Below the pieces are notes generated by a model, which did not search any database, was not told the origin of the DNA, and worked only from the letters and a program-made list of their open reading frames with translations. From positions 3,665,926-3,729,925 of the forward strand of contig OX345651.1 of the NCBI GenBank assembly GCA_947044365.1: 64,000 nt of DNA, given 5' to 3'. This stretch comes from Petrosia ficiformis. Its lineage: Eukaryota > Porifera > Demospongiae > Haplosclerida > Petrosiidae. Below, piece after piece: positions 51,851 to 62,424 of this stretch (positions are counted from its first letter, which is position 1; each line of letters begins with the position of its first letter). A program made the position numbers and the translations under genes.

Positions 51851-53955
51851 AAAATGGTAGCGTACACACACATACATGTACATGTAGGTGTGTGTATGCT
51901 ACCATTTTTTACAGCTACTTATTGCCCAATGAATCATCATAAAACAAATATGTAACTGTTAATTACAAATAATTATATTCATTACTACACTCTGCAAACC
52001 CACCAGAGAATGAGCACATGCTTGACTACATAAACAGAATTTGATTGGCACATCAATCAGCTTTGCGCAGTGGCAATACCATAACCAATGAGGTTCAACC
52101 GAGGTGTGGTTATTGCTAATTGAAAACTTACCCCAATTATCCGTAGAGGTGACGTTAAATACCGTCAGCTTTACAATTTTTGGAGGTCTCTACGGAGACC
52201 GAAATATTTAACAGAAACTAGTAATCCTTATTTAACTAGTAATCCTTACTTACGTATGTAGCAGGGATGTGTTACTAAGTAATTCAACATGGATTTTTAA
52301 TATCACTCCTCCAACTGGTCTCTTGTCATCCATCTCTATACACACAAGGGTAGTTCTTTTGTGGTCATCTGTGCAATTTTTATATGCCTAAATGTGACCA
52401 AACCACATTTATACATTGTATTTAGTATATATAGTCAACTGAACTTTTGTATAGAGCTAAGGGTCTTAATTGGTCCCACTCAGTTATCCTTTTTTTTTTG
52501 TTTTCACTGAACGAATGAACACAATTGTTTATAGAGCTGATGGTTTTAACTTGGTCCGAATCCCATTCAGTTATTGTTTTTTTAGGGCCATCCCTATGGT
52601 ATATTTCTTGTTGGTAACAATGTGTTGTGGAGCTGGTTCAAGCATCTTCGAAGCATATACCCACTTACCCATGTGCTATATATTTCAGGCACACAGTAAA
52701 ACATCCTCAGGCTCACCCCTACAATGCTTTGCATTTCACTAGTATATAGTTATATATATTTATATTATAATAATTATTATAATATACAAAGTAAGGTACA
52801 AAATCAGCCACATTACATAGTTAGTTGTCTTGTGCTGGTACCTAACCATGTAATAAACAGCTGCATGTTTATTAACCCCTGTGGTTACCAGGTTTTGCTG
52901 TTTTGTGATATATGTACACACATAAATAAATACATGAAATTAATTAAGTGAATGATACCCATTGTGCAAAAATCCATTTGGTAGTTTGACATAGCCAGAT
53001 CTACATGTACATGTACCGCTAAATAAAAGGGGTCTGATGAAATGCATATACTAAAGTTGTTCTTCTGAAGGTAGTAATTACATAATCACAAATGGGTATT
53101 CATGATGCTGTTCTGCTGTCGAATGTCATCAGCATTGTCATTATTATCCATGTTTGAAGCAGTTTAGCCACACCCTTATCTAGCTCTTAGCGACTCTCTT
53201 GTCCAGTATTTCAAATAAAATAAGGTTTACTAGATCACACCTTTATTATAATTATTGTATAATTATTCCGGGCAGTATCATATTTATAATTTATACTGTA
53301 GTACCGAATGATTACATGAAGAAACTGCCTCTTCCCAATTACTATGGACAAATAATTACATGTATATTGTAATACACTATAAGAATTAATGAGTTATTTT
53401 AACCTCGTATGGTTACAATATTAATATTATGCTCCTGAGACTATATCAATCAACTATTGATCTTTTTCTTGCTAGGTATAATGTTTACGAGTAAAATTTT
53501 AATTCTTTGATATTGATCTGGATTAGCTAATATATAAAGTACAATGTACATGCCATAATAAAAGAATAGAAAATCCCCTAGTAATTTAGCACAATGGATG
53601 TTATTAGTACAAATTCATGTACATACTAATTACTCTCAAATGAGTAAGTAACATCTGTTGTTTTCATAGGAACTAGAATGTGAATGATAATAATACACCA
53701 CAGTATACTATGCTTTACATACCACACATTATAGATCCACTAGTACATGTACATGTACTTGTAAATACATGTACATGTATACATGTACATGTATTAACAG
53801 AAAAAAAATCTACATTTAGGAAAATAAAATTACATTGAAACTTGTAGAGTACATGGTGTATGTTACTTGTTGTACTTCTTGTATTCATAAGATCATGAAT
53901 TATTAGTTATCAATAAAATTTGAATAGTAATTATGTTCTAGAAATGTATTTTTAA

Positions 53956-54115
53956 ACATTAGAGCAGCCACTTTTGGCTTAGAAAGATAATCAGCCACAA
54001 TGGCTTAGAAAAATAATAATCTGCCACCATGGCTTAGAAAATAAGCAGCCGCAATGGCTTAGAAAATGAGCAGCCGCAATGGCTTAGCCTGAGCAGCCAT
54101 AATGGCTTAGAAAAA
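53956..54115 (+). repeat. GCAGCCACAATGGCTTAGAAAATAA tandem repeat, copy 3
   Basis: Continues the block started at 50885-50905; corresponds to 38797-38960. Confidence 0.8.
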
Positions 54116-54605
54116 TAAGAAAAAATGGAACACTGAATCCCCAGTCTTGAGAACCGGGAATGGTGGGTTAAATATCTTTGATGATTAGCCAACTCTCCCC
54201 ACTTATCTAGTTCCATATAATAAAAATACATGTACACTGCAATAATAAAATTGTCAGTTGTAGGACGTGCACTAACCTATTTGTTATTTTAACAATTCTA
54301 TTATTCCAATGTATACACAACCACATGAACAAGGCCCAAAACTCCCTGGTGCCTACTCTACTGCAATGTTTGAGAAGTACAGGCTTCATATTAAATCGTG
54401 CTTTGAAACTAGATTATCATCACAGACTAAGTATGGGCATTTGCCGATGTTGTTTTACTAGTTTATGATTGAGTGCCATCGAGACTAAGTATGCTTTGAC
54501 AGTGACATTGTTACTTTCAAGTAGAATAATAGCAAATAAAGAGCAAATAAAGAGCACATTAATACTGTCGTTATGTAATGTACTTGAAAGACCATTTATT
54601 TTTAC

Positions 54606-56612
54606 TTAATATACTATTTTAATTATTATGTCCTTTCTTTTATCTGCTTCACCTTTTTTTAAACAATCTTTTCCATATTTTGATTTTAATTCATCCATGA
54701 AGTTGATATCAGACATCTGATGAACACAGCTCCTGAATGTATGAGATACCACTATACGATCGTGAGCCTTTGAATGAGGATAATGAAAAATGAAACCATC
54801 AGGCAGGACAACAAATTCATAACCTTGTGCATGGAGCTCGGTAGTATGACTGATTTTGTTGAGACTTACTCCAATGTAACGATTGTCATATCTCGTTGAA
54901 CTAGTCCTTACAACCATGTAGGGTTCATAATTTTTTGACCACGTAACAATATATGGGTATGATGCAGTCATCCATTTTGAATAGTCTGTAGCTGTATGTC
55001 CAGAGAAATCTTCGTGAAAGCGTACCGCTATTCTTCCTTTTGCTAGTTTTACCATTTCAGCTTTATTATTTGGAAAGGCTGTGTGGGTATGTTTTGTTTC
55101 AAATGCAGCCACAACTAAAGCTCTTTTTTGCGTTTCTGTCATGAGTAATTCAGTGGCCTTTCTCAGATAATGATAAAGACCATAGGAAGGTATAAAATCT
55201 AAATCAATCAAGAAGACATAAGGTGATCTTGCTGCACTCCATGCTACATTTCGTAAATAATTGATGGGATGATAGTATCCTTTCCTAATATAAACAATAT
55301 GTATTGCCACATTTGACCTTCCTTCTAACATACCAAACTTATTGACATATTGAATAAAACTGCGTATATCAGATTCAGTGCCATAAACAGCAATACTGGC
55401 AGGACCATTCCAGTGTTTCAGTAATGTATGCAGCGTTTGTATCCTATTAACTGTCATTTGAGTAACAAGAGTCACGTCATATTCGTCCACCGAGATGTAT
55501 TGATTCCCATAGAAAAAAAGGTGAGTGATGAAAGTTTTTTGCTCTTGATCTTTAAAGTCATTACACACTTCAAATTTTGTTAATCCTTTCAAATTGGGGT
55601 GTAATCGTTCATCTTCTGTTTTACCTGGTAAGTACTTCAACAAATAGTTGTCATATTCTATTAATTTGTTCAGAAAATTCAAGTTAGAAGATGAAGAAAT
55701 ATTTGATAACAGTTGATACATTGACTCATATTGAATGATGCGATACCACTGACTGCAATTTAAGTCTTTGTTTAAATCCACATTCCAGCCACATGATAGC
55801 ACAGTTGACCAACTTTTACATGTGGTTAACATGTCACCAGAATGTACTATATTGTCCCATAATTTAAAAAACACATACTGCTCTCTCATTGCTCGTAAAT
55901 CGAACAACATGACACTGGTCTTAAAGCATTTCTTTAAATCAAACAATGTTTGTGAATTTAGACATGAAAATGATGTTTGGATAGCAGTGAATGTCTTTCC
56001 TTCGGTTTTCATAGCGCTAAATAAAACCCATAGTTCTTTTATATCAATGGCAACCACTAGATTGGTATCAAGGGAAATAACTTTCTTCACTGATGGAGGT
56101 AGTATTGATGGTAACATTAACTTCATCCGATTAAATATATTGGAATTATTTTTGGCAAATCTTGGTACAGTTCTTGTGAGACTTTCCAAAGGGTAGAAAT
56201 TGTAGCTAACAGATGGAATTTGCCAGGAATCTAGAAGTTTCTCCAACACTACGTGATCTGTTTTGTTTGCAAGAAAATGAAAATGCAAAGGTGAATGTCG
56301 ATAGAAAAATATGCTCTTGAGAAGTATTGCCAAATGTCTAGTATTATCCACAACAAATGCCACATGTATTGTCTCACAATTTCCAAAATTATTGTCTGGT
56401 ATACTGATATGAGGCTGGGCTATCTCTGTATTATTAACAGTGATGCTAGGAAGGTCAGTAGTTATTGGTTCAGGTTGGGCTCTCTCCACTACTCCAAGTT
56501 GCACAATGGCACTATACAGCTTATTAGTATTGCCCTCATACAGCAAAAACATTGAAGTACAAAATGAGATAAGAAGAATGGTTATTAAAACGTAAACACT
56601 ACGCTTCCACAT
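54606..56612 (-). CDS. LARGE-like glycosyltransferase (GT8-like + GT49), copy 2
   Basis: Single exon, 668 aa, from the duplication of 41056-43059. Same anchor, same GT8-like half with LDTN in place of LDTD, same GT49 half with LIDLDF. Differences are scattered substitutions plus two small indels in the stem (NTNKLY against NTLSNKLY; PDNNFGNCET against PDRNCET). The frame is fully open after the duplication, so purifying selection or a young age are both possible. Upstream DNA differs from that of copy 1 from about 45 bp before the ATG, so its promoter has changed and its divergent neighbour is the transposon-like gene at 56852 instead of a 7TM gene. Confidence 0.92.
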   Translation of the reverse strand: MWKRSVYVLITILLISFCTSMFLLYEGNTNKLYSAIVQLGVVERAQPEPITTDLPSITVNNTEIAQPHISIPDNNFGNCETIHVAFVVDNTRHLAILLKSIFFYRHSPLHFHFLANKTDHVVLEKLLDSWQIPSVSYNFYPLESLTRTVPRFAKNNSNIFNRMKLMLPSILPPSVKKVISLDTNLVVAIDIKELWVLFSAMKTEGKTFTAIQTSFSCLNSQTLFDLKKCFKTSVMLFDLRAMREQYVFFKLWDNIVHSGDMLTTCKSWSTVLSCGWNVDLNKDLNCSQWYRIIQYESMYQLLSNISSSSNLNFLNKLIEYDNYLLKYLPGKTEDERLHPNLKGLTKFEVCNDFKDQEQKTFITHLFFYGNQYISVDEYDVTLVTQMTVNRIQTLHTLLKHWNGPASIAVYGTESDIRSFIQYVNKFGMLEGRSNVAIHIVYIRKGYYHPINYLRNVAWSAARSPYVFLIDLDFIPSYGLYHYLRKATELLMTETQKRALVVAAFETKHTHTAFPNNKAEMVKLAKGRIAVRFHEDFSGHTATDYSKWMTASYPYIVTWSKNYEPYMVVRTSSTRYDNRYIGVSLNKISHTTELHAQGYEFVVLPDGFIFHYPHSKAHDRIVVSHTFRSCVHQMSDINFMDELKSKYGKDCLKKGEADKRKDIIIKIVY

Positions 56613-56690
56613 CTTAAATCTGAATGGTAACTGTGAAAAAAAAAGAATTTTACAAGTTGCTCACTTCCTTTTTTAAACGAGGAGGTGCGG

Positions 56691-56700
56691 TATAAAAAGG
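56691..56700 (+). promoter_or_regulatory. TATA box of the gene at 56852
   Basis: GCGGTATAAAAAGGCC, a strong TATA match, about 155 bp before the ATG. Confidence 0.55.
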
Positions 56701-56851
56701 CCCTGCCCAGGAAAAATTAATTATAATCGTGACCACATGTGTTAAAGAATATCTTGACCACCAGTGCTTATAAGCACTCACTTGCACTTGACCACAACTA
56801 CAGTACTATACTACGACCAGTTAGCACGTTTTCGTTCTTTCACTATTGAAA

Positions 56852-57590
56852 ATGGCGACGAATTTTGAAATTTGTGCTCCTAAGAAGAAGCGCCCTAGAC
56901 TGGGCACTCGTTACCAAATGGAACTTGCCTTCTCAAATGAGTACTCTAAAAAGGAGTTCTTGCTTCGTCTAGATAGAGTGAAGCGTGCCTTCGTGGCTAA
57001 ACAGCAGCGCTCTATCGACAATGTGGAGTTGATGAATTCTCTGTTAGATCTAGTTGAAAGTGGAAGTGGATCAAGCCAAGAACATCTCAGTAATAAAAAC
57101 GTTTCAAAGTCAGCCAAGTCCATGTTGAAATCTTCAGGTACTATAAATACATGTGAATTGTAACATGACTAAGAAATTTTAGTTTGAAACAAAATTAGGT
57201 ATATTTACGGGTCATGATGAAACGAATAAGCAGTCTATGTTTGTGTGTGAACGATCAACATTTGATGACCTGATTGAAGGATTGATGAAAAAGTGTCAGT
57301 GTGGTTCAGTGGAATGGAGCATGTCCCATCTTGACCAGGTATTTATCAAGTGTCCATAATTTTACTAATTCTGTGTTGACAAGATGCTCTGAATTTATCT
57401 ATTTATAATTTTTTTGTAATAGAAGGGCCATGTTGTTCGCACAGAGTTTTTGTGTAGAGTGTGTAAGCATAAGCAATGGTGGGCCAGTTCTAGGGTATTT
57501 GGTGGACGTTACTTAATAAATCAAAAGTACAGTCTGGAGTATTACATCAAAAATTTAGCAAGTTACAGACTCATACGTCTATCTCTGTAA
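56852..57590 (+). CDS. Transposon-type protein fragment with CxC...CxxC zinc-binding-like region, 3 exons
   Basis: Exons 56852-57137, 57199-57338, 57423-57590 join in frame to 197 aa. N-terminus MATNFEICAPKKKRPRLGTR is basic; exon 2 has MFVCERSTFDDLIEGL and KKCQCGSVEW; exon 3 has FLCRVCKHKQWWASSR and GGRYLINQKYSLEYYI. A paired-Cys module followed by a 'G.YLxN' stretch is reminiscent of the N-terminal part of transposase-derived animal proteins; this rests on memory and no nuclease domain is present. TCTCT|GTAAGC at the stop could be another donor, so the gene may continue or be truncated. It occurs only in duplication unit 2, suggesting insertion after the duplication. Confidence 0.5.
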
Positions 57591-57599
57591 GCTCTCCAG

Positions 57600-58690
57600 T
57601 TTCTGCCATTTTTACTTGCAATAACCCACACCCTCAGCCACACCCAATGTGATCATGTGAGATCAAACGTGGAGGTCAGTTTAGACGTAAAGGAAAGGGA
57701 TTGGAAACAACGTTCACGGACAATGAATGCGAGTTATGGCCGTATTAAATCTATAAAATAGTATAAATTGGAATATTCGTACCGTATATTGGTAATTAGA
57801 ATACTTGTACATAAACTATGTGCCCATGTGGGGAATTGGAAAATAGTTCAAGAAGAATAGAGGAAATAATAGGTAAGGAATAACTTATAAATTATATAGA
57901 ATTAATAAAATAGGATCAACTGGCACAGACGGCCCCTCATTAATTATGCACGATAGGTGTGGCAGGTTGTAACTTTGCTCGCTATCATGCTGATGATATC
58001 CCTACCGACAAGGGGCCTAAACTGGGGGGCTGCGCCCCCCAGACCCCCCCTGTTTGTCAGGAACAGCGCTGGGCTAAATGTGTCACAAATATGGAAATAC
58101 ATGTACATGTAATTGGTGTACAAGAAAGAATACCTTTATTCGGAAGTCATTAGCTGAGCGATATGGCATTCTAAAAGGTTTCAGTGATTTGTAACTTGTT
58201 AAAGGATGTTAAATTTACATGTTCGTATTTCAACTTGTGGAGTGTTGTTAAGCCTTCTGAATGTGTACTGATTTCATACAATTTTGTGATAAATTCTCTG
58301 TCCATTGATCTGTATGTATACATAATGTACATTTATTTGAGATTTTGTAAACACTATATGCTCATACATGTAACTTGTAAAAATTACCTGCATGTTCCTT
58401 TTAGGGTTGGCAAGACAATTACGAGTTGTTTTGATAAGATGTGGAGGATCTGATATAAAAAATACCTTTCTTTGATTAAAGGACAAAGGATTATTAACAT
58501 TAAACTTTGATTCTGATGACGAACTGGCTCCAAGTAGCTTGAAAAACCTTCTGTTTACAGAATGCCCATCTATATAGCCTAACTATTATCTTTGTCCCAT
58601 TTACCAAGTGTACCTTTACTACTGTTCCACTACTTATTCACTTGCTGGTAGTGACATGAACGGGACAGAAAAAGCAACTTTCTAATATTT
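57600..58690. other. Intergenic, no gene recognised
   Basis: Includes the GC-rich GGGGGGCTGCGCCCCCCAGACCCCCC motif at 58025 that is also seen near 36903. No supported coding region. Confidence 0.65.
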
Positions 58691-58698
58691 TGAGTATT

Positions 58699-59093
58699 AA
58701 AGTGGTACTAGGGAGTGGGCGGATGCGACTCCAATCAGTTTCAAAATAGAATATTATATAATATGACTCTAACCTGGTGTAATGGCAACCTTCATATCTT
58801 CTAATCACCTTTATAGGGTCCTGGAAGTGATAAAACATATATAAAATGTCCATTTTTGTAATCGCAATAAGTACAAAACGGAGAAAGCCACGCCCACCAA
58901 TCATGGCATGCACCAAGTACAATGCATTTAGAGAAAACAAATAGAGCCGTTTTCTGGAAATTCATTTTACTTTTATAGTTACAAGAGGCTGAAGAAAGCT
59001 GAATTCTGTAGCTTTTCACTGAAACCATAAAATCTACCTTTCTAGGCACTATCAAACTCCGATCTTTCTCAGAGACCAACTACAGTTACCCGC
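58699..59093. mobile_element. MITE family F, 3'-truncated copy
   Basis: AAAGTGGTACTAGGGAGTGGGCGG start and GGCACTATCAAACTCCGATC interior match 28372-28943; homology stops at ACTACAGTTACC next to the MITE at 59103, and the inverted right end is missing. Confidence 0.85.
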
Positions 59094-59102
59094 CATTGTT
59101 TC

Positions 59103-59504
59103 AGTCTGGCGTTACCGCCCCTTCGCTTGGAGGAGGAAGGGTCTGGGCCACGGACAAGCGCATGTCGTACTTGTACAAACTGGAATGTTGATTAAGGTGG
59201 GGCTACTTGAATATCGCCCACACACGTTGAGAATTTACAATAATCATAATGATTTTTTTTGGTTGTGGAGACGATATATCTTCACAAAGTTCTGATCGTT
59301 GTTTACTAGATAGCCCCTCTTCTATTGATGTATTAAATATATGGAAAGAACTCTTTAAAGAAAGGTGTGAATTTCCTAGGTGGGTGTGCTCTTGAATTCA
59401 GGCAATCTGATTGGTCTGCAAATATTCTGCAGCTTGTACAAGTACGACATGTGCTTGTCCCCAGACCCTTCCTCCTCCAAGCGAAGGGGCGGTAACGCCA
59501 GACT
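59103..59504. mobile_element. MITE family G, copy 2, inverted ends of about 80 bp
   Basis: AGTCTGGCGTTACCGCCCCTTCGCTTGGAGGAGG... and ...CCTCCTCCAAGCGAAGGGGCGGTAACGCCAGACT are inverted, extending to GACAAGCGCATGTCGTACTTGTAC / GTACAAGTACGACATGTGCTTGTC. 402 bp; outer 7 bp as in 29278-29527. Confidence 0.9.
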
Positions 59505-60090
59505 AGTTGTGGCATAGATATTTTGGTAATGAATGAGGTAATGAATATTTGTTGGAAGAGCCTATAATACGTAATTTGACTGTAAGTAATAATTATAGTT
59601 ATTATACTAGTGCAAAGCAGTATAGCTGATGGGAAACATTCTTAGTCATCTTCCATGTGTTTTTATATTTATCAGAAATAATCTTTGCCAGTCTAGCAAC
59701 AAAAAACTTTCTCAACCAACTTTCAACTTTATATAAACAACAAATTCATATTTAAGCTTGTTACTTTCTCTCTTGCATCTCATTTATTTAATTGTTGCAA
59801 TAGCAACCTATCCTGAAGCTACAGCGGCGAGACCACGCACCAAAGGTGCTTCATTGCATTATAAAACATATTCAAAGATAATTTGCTGAGTCATTGTGAA
59901 CTGCTGAGTCATTAGCATTTTAAATTACTTGTCCTTAGGAACTGATAAATGTAATATTGTTTATATAGTACAGATGTATATCTCAAAAATATAGACCTAA
60001 CCAGTTGCCGTGGTAGTATAGTGAATACGTATAGGCTATCTTTCTATCTCATTAAAACGCATGCATCACTCACCTGCATGTATATACATG

Positions 60091-61171
60091 TATGCTACGA
60101 TAAAGCAACAAATACAGTCATTAACATACCCAAGTGAGTTAGCATTAGGTTATGTTAGAAAGTATGACCCTATTGAATTCTATTATATATATTTTCATAT
60201 ATTTTTATAAATATTGTAATAAGTATGTTGGTTTATAAGTATAGAAATGAAATATACAACCGCAGAGTTTATGATCGTGTGAGAAAAGACTGTATTAGTT
60301 TTTCTCTGTTTTGGTTATCGGATTATAACTTTGCTTATCTTGTTTTCAAACATTACTATAGTTTCTTTGTGGTTTTTGTTTCACAATTTTACAGTTGTCT
60401 CTTCTTGGTATATCTTTATTTTTTGGCATTGCCTTTCATTTGCCAATGGTGGCTTGTCGTTTGAAAAAGAAATATGGCTTCTTTGCTGTGTTTCCTAATT
60501 ATTTGTGTGCTAAATATTCATGTTTAGAACTGTTTACACAATTTTTTGTGTTCCTTTTTCTGTATACTCTTCCACATGTTACTATTTTCTTGTTGTATGT
60601 GTCAGCTGTTAATTTCTTTTATGAACCTCGTAGCTATCTTATAGTATTTGTTTACTTATCTTCATTTTCTCTAATCCTATGGATGTATTCATTTATTTAA
60701 TTTCTCCTTCACTGTTTAAGTTTTGTATTTGCTGAGAGAAAATGGAATGCCGTCGAATTGTATTTGCCATTTGTTTATTCTTTGCTTTAATTAACTTCTA
60801 CAAATTATGTTATTACTCCATTTGTTGGAGATTATGCCTATAATCAAAAACTTACAGCAACAAGTATTCTTTCATTGATACCAGGAATAGTACTAACACT
60901 ACTCGGATGGTACTTAAGTGGTGATCTACTAAAGTTGTTTGATGTATTCTCAATCAACAGACCACCTGCTCAAACTCAAGAAGAAACTGAAACTGAACTT
61001 GAAGAAGTTGTTACCAGTAATGGATACAAGCTAATGCAAACAGAGACTGAGAGACAGCCATCTCGACTGAAGAAGATAAGAAGACTTATTCGAGCAGTTT
61101 GATCAGATTCATCTCTTACCACGCATGAAACTCCACCTATAAGAAAGAGACCACAAACTGTTACAACATAA
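60091..61171 (+). pseudogene. Decayed exon 2 of the 7TM family (copy of member 2)
   Basis: Homologous to 47121-48239 of member 2. The acceptor and first codons (ACAGCTGCAAGGATATG) are deleted; frame-breaking indels occur in membrane segment 1 (about 60200), near 60255 and in segments 2 and 5; in-frame stops replace CGA at about 60733 (TGA in TGCTGAGAG) and at 61099 (CAGTTTGATCAG). Exon 1 is absent because DNA corresponding to it was lost from unit 2. The 3' flank with its AATAAA is intact. Confidence 0.9.
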
Positions 61172-62059
61172 TTATGTGTGATCACTTGAGAGAATGGGAA
61201 AAATAAAGATTTCAGATTGTACTCGTAGAAACCTTGTGAGAATTAAATAGGAGTGTATATAATTGTGTTTAGTAATTGTCATGATTGTTTAATTGTGATA
61301 TGTGTTAACATAACTTTAAGTATGCATGAAAATACAATTACATCGTATGACCGTCTGTGATTCAAAATATTTTGTCTTAAAAGTTCTTTTACTGTAATTA
61401 AGTATATTATATAATAATTATTATATTGTGTGTGTTTTAAATTCCTCCAAATCTATGTTATTGTATCAAAATATCAATAAAATTGGAACTATAGAAAAAA
61501 CGTAGAATAAACACTAAGATTGTAGTAACACTTCCACAAATAGAATATGTAAGCAAAATTTGTAAACCTAGATGATACTGAACTGTCCATGTACAAATAC
61601 ATGTAGTACTATGATAACTGAATGTGCTTCTGTACTGATGTGTTAGTTGATCACTCTCAGATAAGACATTTCATCACAATTATTCCACTAACTCATTGTA
61701 TATAATAATAATTTTTTTATTAAGTTGATTAATCAGTGTACTAGATATATATATAATAATTATTATAATTATATATATCAATGCTGTCAATGAAACAGAA
61801 TAGTCATCACATTTGTGATCAACAATTTACCAACAAATTATTATACCGAGTCATTTAAAAATAGAATCGAAACAAGAATAATATAGAAACATGTTCAAAT
61901 GAAGGAATTTTAATAACGAATAATTATAATATTGTAGTAAATTTTTGAGTACTGTCTCCTTCTAGACACCATTCCTGCAGAAAATATCAATAGTGTAAAT
62001 GAAACAAAATAGTCATTATGTATTTGATCAACAATTTACCAAATTATTTAAAAACAGAA

Positions 62060-62285
62060 TCGAAACAAGAATAATAAAAAACATGAATGAAATACCACTT
62101 CGACATAACAACCCTACATAAGTATATATAGCTAGAGTAAAGGCAAAACACAAACAAGCGATACTTATGTACGGTTGTTATGTGGAAGTCGTATTTCATT
62201 TTGTTGCCAAAGCCATCTTGTTCCTGTGCTTTTTCGGTTTTGATATATATCCCTACATACTCTTTCATTTTTCAAAATGTTTTTT
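62060..62285. repeat. Remnant of the long inverted repeat, left arm largely deleted
   Basis: The right arm (GGTTGTTATGTGGAAG to ATATCCCTAC) is intact; of the left arm only ATGAAATACCACTTCGACATAACAACCCTAC remains. Confidence 0.75.
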
Positions 62286-62424
62286 ATTATTTTTGTAAAG
62301 AATTACAAAGAGCTCATGTTGTTTGCATAAACTATTATACTAACATAATGGAATTATATATAATTGGATATTGCATAAGAAAAGCAGTCATTAACCACCC
62401 TATACGTGAGTGACTAATGACAAA

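Larger units (their letters stand above)
50907..53955. other. 3.0 kb segment present only in duplication unit 2
   Basis: Lies between ...GGCTTCATTA and AACATTAGAGCAGCC, which are contiguous at 38785-38805 in unit 1. No coding region of note; it contains the 50 bp tandem repeat, a Tc1-like fragment at 51746 and AT-rich DNA. No clear inverted ends, so whether it is an insertion here or a loss in unit 1 is open. Confidence 0.65.
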
